A DNA stretch of 64,000 nt, taken from the NCBI GenBank assembly GCA_903813345.2, contig CAIIXF020000011.1, positions 20,939,754-21,003,753 of the forward strand. Direction: 5' to 3'. Below the pieces are notes generated by a model, which was not told the DNA's origin, did not search any database, and worked only from the letters and a program-made list of their open reading frames with translations. The stretch is from Owenia fusiformis (Eukaryota > Annelida > Polychaeta > Sabellida > Oweniidae). The position numbers and the translations under genes were made by a program. Of the stretch, positions 49,301 through 61,300 are shown piece after piece (the stretch's first letter is position 1; every line of letters starts with the position of its first letter).

Positions 49301-52300
49301 CAAGTTAGTCTAAATTGAATGCATAATTAACATCTATTTTGTTTCAATTTGTCCCTCTTGTATTATATTAGTCTAAAGTGCTCATGTGCAGGAAATGGTG
49401 AAAAATTTGACAAAATGGTGAAAATGCAGAATGCTCCTATTTTTGCAAAGATATTCCCCAAGATATTACTCCAAAAAATGGGCAAAATTGTCCAAGTCAA
49501 ATATCTCATAAACTTCTCTTAGTCTGAACTGCTAATGTACAAGACACATTCCAAACTATAGTACCAGAGTTCTGACAACTGTTTTTGTAGTGAACAACAT
49601 ATTTCATTCTTAAATACCAGAAATATAAACAATGTGATGGTAGATTTTTCAAAAGTGGATATCTTTTAAAATATTTCATTTTGAAACTCCAGTGTTTACT
49701 TCCGTAAACAAACATATTTAGTTCATAGAATTATGATATTTATACGACATTGTACAAAGACGTGAAAGATATAGAAAGTGTCCGGGATGGATCTGGAAAC
49801 CAACCAAGGGGGTGGACACATTGAGGCTCATCCTATGTGGGGTGGACACATTGAGGCCCATCCTAAGTGGGGTGACACATTGAGGCCCATCCTAAGTGGG
49901 GTGGGCACATTGAGGCTCACCTAAGTGGGGTGGGCACATTGAGGCCCATCCTAAGTGGGGTGGGCATATTGAGGCCCATCCTAAGTGGGGTGGACACATT
50001 GAGGCCCATCCTGAGTGGGGTGGACACATTGAGGCCCATCCTAAGTGGGGTGGATACATTGAGGCCCATCCTAAGTGGGTTGTGGGGGAGGTTTGTCCCC
50101 CAGTGAGTGTAAATACAAGTAACCAAGTATCAGAGGCTGCTCTTTTCTCAAGAAGTAAAATCAGTCTATTGGAAAGAATAAGACTCAGAGTTTCTGATAG
50201 GTTGTTGGATGCATAACTCCTTACCGATTTTCTTAAGAGGTTTTATATCTTGTTATGTTAATGAAATTCAAAATGAAATGAAATGAAATTGAAAAGAATG
50301 AAATTCACCAATTGAAAATGTGTGGTTATTAAGATTTTTCAGAAATAGTTGGAAGTTGCCCTTCACATTTTTGCTGAATATTTTCCATCATTCACCAAGT
50401 ACCTATAAATTGTATTTTTTACATTTGTTCCTATTTTTTGTTTCCATTCTAAAGTAATTTACTTCAGATTGATGGTGAGGTTTCACCTTTGAAGCTCCCA
50501 GATGTCTGCAGTGTAAATAAACATACTATGCAACTTACAACTGATAAATTAATCACCCACAAATAATGTTGGTACCTTGGAATGAAAATGAGTACATTTG
50601 ATTGATTTAAATTAACCAGGGCATCATATCTTATAAATAATATGGAGTTATAAAAAGTTTGACATATCATTTATCAGAGAACATTTATGGAATATAACAA
50701 TTAGAAATATATATTAAGCAGGGGCAAATTTGTTATTTAATGAATATCATATCTCATGCTGAAAAATCTGTACAACACATTTTTGGTGAAAAAACACAGA
50801 AAAGGTAGAGTGAGATATTATTGAAATCTGTAAGAAATAAGAATATCTAGAAATTATATTCACAGACAGATCTCAGATATCTATCTACCAATGAATAAAA
50901 TCAGAACACTGATAAGAAATCAAAATAATATAGGAAAATATGTTATTATTTAGAGCTTTACAAAATGTTTAGTCAAAATTCTTGGTATGCTTGAAATTCT
51001 AAAGAAAAGTTACAAAGTGAAGAGATGGAGAGGAAATCATGGAATAAACATGGATAAATGGTATTTGGTGTTTTTTGCAGTGGCAATGTTTTGAATTTCT
51101 ACATCATCATGTTGATTTGTCATGCATCAGGTTTCTAAACTTCTACAGCTTATACATTGGGTGGAGTTATAGGTTAATCTCATGTACAGTATGCAGACAG
51201 CACATTCTATAATGAGTAAAAAATCCCCTCGATATTCTTAAAATTCCTGAAATATATACATGTATGTCTTTTATTGACTCTTTGATGGCATGTTGATGAC
51301 AATAATGTCTTTGGATCAGTAATTTGTGTTGACACTGAGATTTTTGGTTTGGTTTTCTAATCACTGTAACTTGTAAGATGATTGGCTCAATGTACTCTTG
51401 TGTCTCATCGATCCTATCTGTAATGAAAAGAAAAACTCTGTGTGGGCTCACTGTAAGGCACCATGTAAATCCTTTGGGGTAGACGGAAGGGCACAGATAC
51501 ACAATGGCCAAAACAAATGGCTTTACAGCAAGATATCCCCTCTCACACCAAATACAAAATTTTTTTTTAAAGAATTCATTCCCAAAATGAGTCCACATGG
51601 CCTAGAGTGACAGCTACTTTATGTGCATATGTGATATTAGATCAATTGCTGATTTTACCATATCCAAGAGAAACTCTGTCATACTATACCAGTTTTGTCA
51701 GCTGACATTCTGACATTCGACCTAGATGTCAGCACCTAATTTTTGTTATGACCTAGGTCTGATAAGCTCTTGACAAAATGTCACGATAATCACATTTGTT
51801 CCTATTGTGGTTATATGAAACGAGATTATATAGTGCACTTGAATTAGTTAAGTGCTTATAACCTGTTTAAAGCAATGTTTTGAAGAGTGTTTCCGGAAAT
51901 TGTCACGAGGAAAAGCTGAACAGTTTGACAACATAAACCTTTTTAATGCATTATAGAATGCAAATTGTATTGTATTATATTTCTTTTATTGGCATATGGT
52001 CATGTCACTGCCTATAGATAGAGGTGCAGAAGGGGAAAATACAACCAATCTTGCAGAATTAAATTCTAATATCCCAAAGAAATAAGCAAGAAGTCAAGAT
52101 AAATGAATAATGACCGAGATTTGTTACAAGATTATTCTTTACTTGCTGTTTTTCAATGATACATTTTGAACATTTCTTGGAGGAAAGTGCACAGACCCTT
52201 CTATACAGTCTGCAGACTAGTCATATTGCATGTGTTTTCACATGCATCTTGATAAAATACAATTTCTTATATTCATTTATACAACACTGAAACAAGACTA

Positions 52301-55300
52301 TATAAAGAATTCCAGCTTTGCCATTTATACTATTTTGATGTTGATTTATTGTAATGCATATAAACCAGGAGAGAGTTGTTTGACTTGGATATTATACAGT
52401 ACATGGATCTTGTTTAGTCTAAACTCACAAAATAGCCCCATCAAAATGTTATCTGAAATCTAACTATTGTATGTGTTGGACTATCTCTCTGGATCCGTTA
52501 ACTGTAGCAGCTGTTCTCAAATGTGTAGAATATGCTTCTATTTTCTCAAAAGCTGTGGACTGGTCATATAATCTCATGCAGGGAAGATCACTAGATTAGT
52601 GTATCATAATCAGTAATCTCTTTTATTTATCACATCATTTGGGAATATAGGGACTACAGTATAGAGAATGACTCCATCCCTCCTTATGTATGTTCTTTCG
52701 GGTCTGTAAGTGGCAATTTTCAAAAGTGAAAGCCATGTGTTATTTTACACTTTTTGCTACAACTGAAAAGTATTCAAGCAATTTTGTTGAAAATTTATAT
52801 ACAAATACTTTGATGAATATTGCACTGTCTAGTGACAATTCAGCATATAGGTGGCAATTTCCAAAAATGGCAGCCTTGACTGTTCTAAAGGATTTGCTAC
52901 ACCTTGGTGTAACTGCTATCTTGTTTGTAGAATTTGGTAGATTTAAAGAATACTTCAGTTAAATATTGTATTATAACTATCATAAAAAAACAGTATTTGA
53001 ATAAAAAAAAAACAGTTCTGCATTTGCAAACAGTTAAGTTTTCTTTTTTGATGACCCTTTTAATTGTTTTTTAGGTGGGACATTAAAGATCTATGGTGAG
53101 TCCATTGATACCAAAGTGCCTTATAAAACCCTCCTCCTTTCAAGTGCTGATGAGGCATCCTCTGTTGTCAAGGAAACACTCGACAAATATGGTATGGAGA
53201 AGGAAGACCCCCTTAGTTTCTGCTTAGTACAGGTAAGAAATAATGTCTTTCTCAGTAGTCTTTTTGAATATGAATCATCTTAATAAGATATTTTTCATCA
53301 TAAGCAATCCAAATTCGTTTCCTCTCTCTGTCTCTTAAAAGTGCTATATTGTTGTCAACTTGCTTTGATGGACATGCAGATAGGCTGACAAGATATCTTG
53401 TCATCAAGATAGCAAGAAATTTGAAATTTTTAGAGATGCAAGAGCAAAGAGCAGACTAGTGTCAAGATCTGATAAGGTTTTGGCTTAATGCTGGTTAATT
53501 TGCTTAACACGGTGGGTTTCTCTTCTCCTGCAATGTTTATCACAGGCTTGTTTCTCGTTTCTTAGGAATATTATTTATGAACAATGGGAAAGTTTCCCAA
53601 ATCCTGTGACACTTAAAGGGATAATTTTTTATTTTTGGAATTGTACAACTCAACCTTTAGCACATTATGTTTTTGTTTCCTATGTAGATGATTGTTCCCC
53701 ATCAAAGTAGTCCAGAATACAAGGGTCCTGGACAAGGGAAGGAGATTATGTTGGAAGATGATGAATGTCCCCTTGCAATCCTAATGCAACACTCACCAAA
53801 TGAAGGTAAGCCACGGGAAAAGTCATTTTCCGGTAGTCGTGTTTCGTTTTGTGAATGAGCTGCGCACGCACACAACTATCCAATATACTTGCTTTAGGCT
53901 AATTGTACACCGAGCTAAAGAGTACTGCATGAACCTGAAAAACCTGACTACTGAATGATACAAGCAAATATCCAGAATTTTAAGAGATAGTATACAAAAT
54001 TACAGACACTAAAGGATCTTGTTATTAAACCAGTAAATCCAGAAGTAAAGATCCAAAAAGATTTGAAATCACAGAGGTGAACAGGGTCAGATAATTTTAT
54101 TCATCAAGTGTAAATCACAAACTCTTTTTTTATTCACCTTGAACATTTGTATCCAAAGTGCAATATTATTTCAGGTTCTGTAATGTTCCACCTAAGGCGG
54201 AGACCCGAAGGTATGCCCAAGAGGAAGAAAAAGTCCCCAAATCAAGTCAATAGCCAGTCCTCCCTACCTCCTGGTCCTGAAAGTAGGGCCCAGGTACCAC
54301 TAGAGATTCTGCCTTACCTACTAGAGTTAGACCAAGGTAAGTCCAGTTTGAAGTTTGATTTTTTTTTTGGATAAAACCCTTTATGTATTAGGATCTATTT
54401 TAGCAAGCCAACTTAAACATACTACCTTATATTTTAAGAGCAATATTACACTAGCACAGGTTTGAAGTTTGATTTTTGGGATAAAACCCTTCATGTATTA
54501 GGATCTATTTTAGCAAGCCAACTTAAACATACTACCTTATATTTTAAGAGCAATGATTACTAGCACAGGTTATGTCATGATCTAAGGAAATATACCCATG
54601 TAAGATCACGTTCTTAACATAAACTTGCATTCTATGAAGAGACACATGCTAAAGTGTTCCAATAATGCCACCATTGCTTTTGATATACATTCTGAGTTGT
54701 CTCCATTCAGACACTTAATTAGAGCAATGAAGAATCCCAAATTGTCATTACCTCCATGGTCACCACGTGTCTTCATGGTTCATTAACATGGGTGCATAAT
54801 AATCTCATATTGTACCTTCAGAGGGTCGTGATTTACCTCGTGCACAGAGGTTCTACATCCACTACCAAGTGACTGAAGTCGGCAGTGAGAGGTCTATGAC
54901 CAACAACCAACAGTATTTGCAGGTAAGATAGCATGCTCAATGTGCATCTAAATCAAACAGAATTTATAAGTGCATATGTATATTATGTATTACACAAGGA
55001 AATGGTATTAAAGCAGTGCTGTACAGGTCTCTTAGATTAACAGAAGAAGGAGGATAGATGATATTAAAATCACAAATTATATTAAAGGTGAATCATAAAG
55101 AGAGAAAATTGATGAATAGATAATGTATAGCTATTATCATTTCGAACATTAAAAAATCATTTGATTTGTATTTTTCAGTTAATGGGCCCAGGTATAAGTC
55201 CAGTCCATTGCGTCATCACATACACTGATGGAATAGTGACAGTGACACCCACGAGTCCTGACGCCATCACATATGTTGATAATCGCCCTGTCAACATGAC

Positions 55301-58300
55301 AACTATGCTACAACATGGTATGGTGGTCAGGTTTGGTCAGGCAGTTTGTTTCCGATACTGCGACCCTGATGAGGTGAGTTCAGGAGATTATGTATTAATG
55401 TCAAAGCTGCAAAAATAGTGCAATTTAACAGTTAAGATATTTTGTGTTCTGTGATCTGTGTTCTGTGATATGACATATCTATCTATAATTAATAATAGTT
55501 AATTGGACAGATTCTTTTTCTCAGTCTTTCTTTATATTTCATCAATATCATCATATACATTTTGCATATCACAAATCAATATCAATCATATTACGATAAA
55601 TTAACCATATAAACCACATTTTACTAATCACATGTTTTTCCACCATTAATATAAGATTAATTTTTCTTTTTTACCAGAATAATTAAAATTACCAACCCAA
55701 AAAAGAACTGTATTTTTTGAAGTGTTTTGAATATCTTGCCATGTAAAAATGTCAAAATTCTTTAGAAATATGGACTTTGCAAAATTGTTTTTGATTTATC
55801 AATCTATTCTATTTAGACCCCCAAGAGATCACCAGGGGGAGGGGGTGACCCTAATGTACAGAAGGCAGGCCCCTACGGTCCAGATGACCAGGCAATATTC
55901 GAGACAACTTTTGACATGGCAGGTGACATACAAACAGAAGTGTCACCAGGGCCTGATGGGGGCAGAGGGTAAGTAGATAATGTGCATGTTAAGTCCTTTG
56001 AATGCATTTTCTATCTCATTTGTACTTTAACATACATTAATCGATAATACATATACAGTACATGTACATTGCAGAAGTGCCTAGTATATAAGTGTGACAT
56101 AGCATAGCAGGTTTCAGAATATAGAATTTAGATCTTTAGTAAATATGAAGAACTGATTTCTGAAATGAATAAGTTTGAGTTGATCATAATGTATAGTTTT
56201 GCAATTGATGTTTACAACTATCACCTTTTGTTCATTGTAGAGGAGTTCATTTCCCACCAGACCTGACTCTCCAAGCAACTCTAGAGTTCCAGGAACAGGG
56301 GGAGGATGCCTTCCTTGCATAGTTTTGTAATAACCAACACATTTTGTTCATTGTAGAGGAGTTCACTTCCCACCAGACCTGACTCTCCAAGCAACTCTAG
56401 AGTTCTAGGAACAGGGGGAGGATGCCTTCCTTGCATAGTTTTGTAATAACCAACACCTTTTGTTCATTGTAGAGGAGTTCACTTCCCACCAGACCTTACT
56501 CTCCCAGCAACCCTAGAGTTCCAGGAACAAGGAGAGGATGCCTTTCTTGCAGCCATAATAACTGAGGTCAATCCAGGGGCAGTGCAATTTAAACTAGCGC
56601 CAACTTACACACTTTACATGGCCACTAGGTATGCATTATAATACATTGTATGTGATATATGTAACTAAATGCAACCATAGAGAAGTGTTGCATTGCATAT
56701 GCAACTATATGCAACCATCGATCAGAAGTGTTCGATTTTTAAATTTTAATATATTGTTAAAGTCTCCAACTTTTTTGTTGATGACGTTCGCTGGTTGGTG
56801 TTAGTTGTCTGTAACAGATGGTAACAGTATGCATGTTCATGATTCAGTTCATGATTTCACTTATAAGTTCTCATTAATTTAATCTTAATAAAACATCTTA
56901 ATATAGACATCTCCATTTTTACTCATCCTCTGAACACAGTGATACAAAAAGTAATCATCATTGAAGATATTTTGGATCTAGGAGCGTTGCGGTCAGAGGT
57001 TGCATTTACTCTATTTTGAAATGGAGTTTTGTCCAAGGAAATAATTTAAGTAACTAAAATCTTATTCATATGAATTCTAGGTATAGAGTAGCCAGGACTC
57101 AACGGGCCAATATGTCCCCCTCAGAGAGAAACCACAGAATTATGTCCCTCGTAAACAAAATAGCTAGTATGATCAGACAGACTATACAGGTATGAATGAT
57201 GCTTACAAATGCTCTCTGCACTTACAACATAATATATTAACATCAAAACTATTGAGATTACAAATCAAATTTTCAATTTATTTCTAAATGTTCCCTAGGT
57301 ACCCAAGTTTACAAATGCATGTATGTGTAATTCAGGGTTCGAAATTAGCGTTGCGGAAGTAACGATTCGTTCCTTTATTTTCTCAAATCGTTACCTAGCA
57401 ACATGGCCAAGTAACGAAAACAGTTTCCTGGTTTATGGGAAGATCTCTACATGATCGTCAACTCAACTTCTCAATTGAAAAACTGATGAGAAAGAAATGC
57501 TGCCGTGATAAAACTTTTTTGAATTTTTTTCTTTGGCACTTTTCGTCCTCTTTCACTTCAGCTTTTAGACTATAACTTCTCAAAACATAAGATAAAGTGT
57601 TTACTTACCATACGGACTCTTATTTTTCTAAATTAAAGTCTTAAAAACCGGCAATTTTTAGGTAAAATCACCGTATTATTAAGATACTTTTTGAAGTTTG
57701 CACTTCCTGTTCTCAGATTAGAGTGGGAGAGGGAGACATCTATTGAGAAAAATACTAGTAATTGCTTTCAATAAGCATACCCCCTTCAATAAAGTTTGCA
57801 GTTCCCATTTCACCATGTAGATTTGAAATAAAAAATAAAATCTTGGGGAGGGAAAGTCTAAAACGCAACAGCTGCATAAATTAAGCAGGTTGACCTTTCA
57901 CTTAGAGCCACTTAGGAATGTTTATTATTGTGGGAAATTTAAATTTGAATGTTGAAACAACATGATTGGTCTATTATAATTTGGTCTGATCACATGACTA
58001 CCACTGTGTATGTTCTCATAAGACAACAAGTTTTCTCTGAATTGTTTGACTTGAAACATTCTTCTGAGGTCTTCTAAAGGTAATTCTGTTTACTTTTGAG
58101 TCAGAAAATACTATTTTTTGAGGCAAATATATCTATTATTCAGAAAATTTCCTGGTGTGATTAACCGTAGACATGATAGATACATGTTCTTAGTACTATC
58201 TCTGCAAACAAGGCATGAAGTTTCAAATGTTATCATTGAATAATAATTAATAGTAACTTGAGATCGAACAGATCGATAGACTTGTTTTTAGTGTCAAGGA

Positions 58301-61300
58301 AAATTGTGTCTATCGAAATTTTTTCAACCGGTAAAAACAACTACCTTACTTTGGAATTTAGTTACCTAGAAAAAATGTCAGGTAACTATTTTCACTACCA
58401 GCCTGAAAAGTTAAGTTCGAACCCTGTAATTGAGGAAATAAAAATATAACTTTTTACAAAACACGTCATGTCTAGTGAAGTATATTGAAAAGAATAATAT
58501 CAATTAACCCTCTGGCATAATTGAAGGAGATTGGCCATTTTGCATTAAGGTCACTGGAAGTGTGACTTAATGACGACTTTGGCAGCTATATTTGTAAATT
58601 GAATACAAATATTGCTTCACTTTCCATATAAATCACAATAACATACAAGTCATGTAGACACCAAAATGCCATACAATTATTTAAACCCAATACTAATTAT
58701 CTGTTACATTCCTTTCCAGGAAAATCGCAATAGTGCCCCAGTACTTGCATTCTGGATGGCGAATGCCAGTGAATTGCTACACTTCTACAAGATGGACAGA
58801 GATATTAGTCAGTATAGCATAGAGGCCCAGGACTTGCTGGCCGAGGCTGTGCAGATTACATTTAGACATCTGGTACACTGTATGCAGAATGAGCTGCGTA
58901 AAGTCATGCCTGGTTTTATACAGGATCATGATGAAGATTTGATAGAAGGTGAGTGATTTGTGATGAAATTTTAATATTATGTCACTGGAACTAAACCAGA
59001 CCTCATGTATCTGGGGGAATTATAGCTTAAGGCATTGAGCTTTATTTATTAGCGAACTCGGTGGTATGGCTTCATCAACACTGATCATAGAATGGTCATG
59101 GTTAGTACTTGTGGATATGCACAGGTGAACAAATTCAAAAAAAATTTTAGATCAATTTTGGTTTTGTCTGAGGAAGTGAAATGAGGATTTCTAATTTTAT
59201 GATAGACTGCTTCTTACTTTTTGTTTCCAGATGAAAATCAGAGGAACCCTAATTTCAACCCTCCCAGGCCAGACATGGAGGATGTTCTTCAAAACCTGTC
59301 AGCCGCTATGTCGTTACTTCGACGTTGCCGTGTCAATGCTGCTCTGACAATCCAGCTGTTTTCTCAGCTCTTCCATTATGTAAACATGTGGCTGTTCAAT
59401 CAATTGGTTGGTGACCCCAGGTTAGTCTTTTGTATTTTTATGTCACCACCACGTGTTGTCATTGTTACATTCTCCAACCCCTTTGTGGCGGTGGTTGGTG
59501 TTCCGAATTCAGCATTTGTAACAAATGAAAAATGGTGAAATTTTACATGTTAATGCCTTGTTTTAATAACTAATAAGTTTACACAGAATTCCATATTTTT
59601 GATCTTTTAGAGTTTACAAAACATATTTTTGATGGTTGGAGAATATACCATGTTATGTAATCCAAATAATGCTAAAGAGGATCATCCATGACATTCAAAA
59701 CTGTTAAATCTCCAGGTCAGGGCTGTGCAACAGAGTGTGCGGGAGACGTCTAAAATTGAGGCTATCAAGGGTTGAGATATGGGCTGAGAAGCAGGGCTTA
59801 GAACTAGCTGCTGATTGTCATCTTGCCAGGATTGTACAGGTATGCAGGTCTCACTCTCTTAGTTTATGAACTCTTTGTTACTTTCTTATGTATAGTATCC
59901 TATGATAAATGCCTCTGATGGTTTATGGTTCGGGTATAATTGAAAAACTGGTTATTTTATTAACCGAGAACCCTGTATAGCAAGTGAATTTATTGACTAA
60001 AAAGTATTGAGTATAACTTAATTGTAATTAATGGGGTTTTGTTAATGGGTTCGTGAATACATTAAGTGACTTTGGAAATATTTGAATTTTCGTGTTATTA
60101 ATTATAATTGAAAACATGAAAATAGTGGATTCAATTTATCCAAGTGAATTTGGAAATCCTAAGAATTGCATGTCATGAATTCCACATGAAAACATGAAAA
60201 TAATGAATTAGATATGTTTCAACTTCCAGGCTGCTGTGCTTCTTCAGACCCCTAAGTTAAACAGGGACGACACTGCTTATATCAGTAAGACTTGCTTCAA
60301 ACTGAACTCTATACAAATCAGAACATTGTTGGAGAACTATCAGCCCCTGCAGGGGGAGCCACCTGTTCCCCCAGAGATGGTTTATCAGGTAAGTGTTGAG
60401 TTCATGAGAGAAATAAATAAAAAAAATTGTTAATTAAGATTGAATTTTTTAAACATACTCTACAAATGAACTTTGAAACTATAAATGTGAAATGTATCTG
60501 TACAACTCTGAGCCTCATTTTGAAACAAGTACAGCATTGAATAAAAAAGCAAAATGATCGAGCATTTTGTAAATGCTATTTTGTGTACGCATATTTGCCT
60601 CACAGTAAGAATTTGAAATTAAGAAAAATCTAAACTCCACTGGTAGGTCTAACCAAACATTGACGTCAAGTTTGAAGTCTACCTATGGAGGTCTATGGCA
60701 AATTAAAAACTGATATTTAAAAAACATTCATAGATATACAGCATTTTCTCTAAAGCTCTATGTCCTACAATGGCCTGTTATTATTTTCTAGCTGATCCAA
60801 GTAGCTGAGGCAACAGCAGATGCTACAACAATGGCAGAGGGTAAACAAGTTCAGCTTGAGGAAGAACCTGATCTCCAACTTCCATTCTTACTCCCAGAGG
60901 ATGGTTACTCGTGTGATATTGTAGAAGGGGTCCCTACTGGGCTGGGAGAGTTCATAGACCCCTTGAGTCATACTGGTAAATAAGCATTCTGTTCTTAACT
61001 ACACTTTCATCTATTTAGAGGGATTAGAAGGGATAGAGACAAGTTGAGATGATGTTTTGAAGAGTTGTCACAGTTTACAATATTTTTACTTATTCTTATA
61101 GTCAAGCAGTCAAAAAGGTAACATCCTTTTCTCAGTTCTAATGAATTTGGACGATTCTCGTAAAATTGGTATCTTACAGTTGCTTACACTCTATATACCC
61201 CTTCAATTCCTTTAACTAACTTAATGTTAAGCTTAAAGATTATTATCTGAGAATATATGAGACTTGATTAATTATGATAATTTAAGAAAACATTATGCTG

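Noticed and set aside
49917-50126. Minus-strand frame encoding a decapeptide repeat (MGLNVSTPLR)
   Set aside because: It is a shadow of the 30-bp minisatellite; unit length divisible by three keeps it open. No start context or splice support.
57333-57345. tRNA-like B box (GGTTCGAA)
   Set aside because: It is the terminal inverted repeat of a DNA element; no A box or cloverleaf could be drawn.
59716-59839. Alternative reading frame of AFDN exon 15 (AVQQSVRETSKIEA)
   Set aside because: It ends in a stop before WAEKQGLELAADC, while the chosen frame is phase-consistent and matches the family length exactly.
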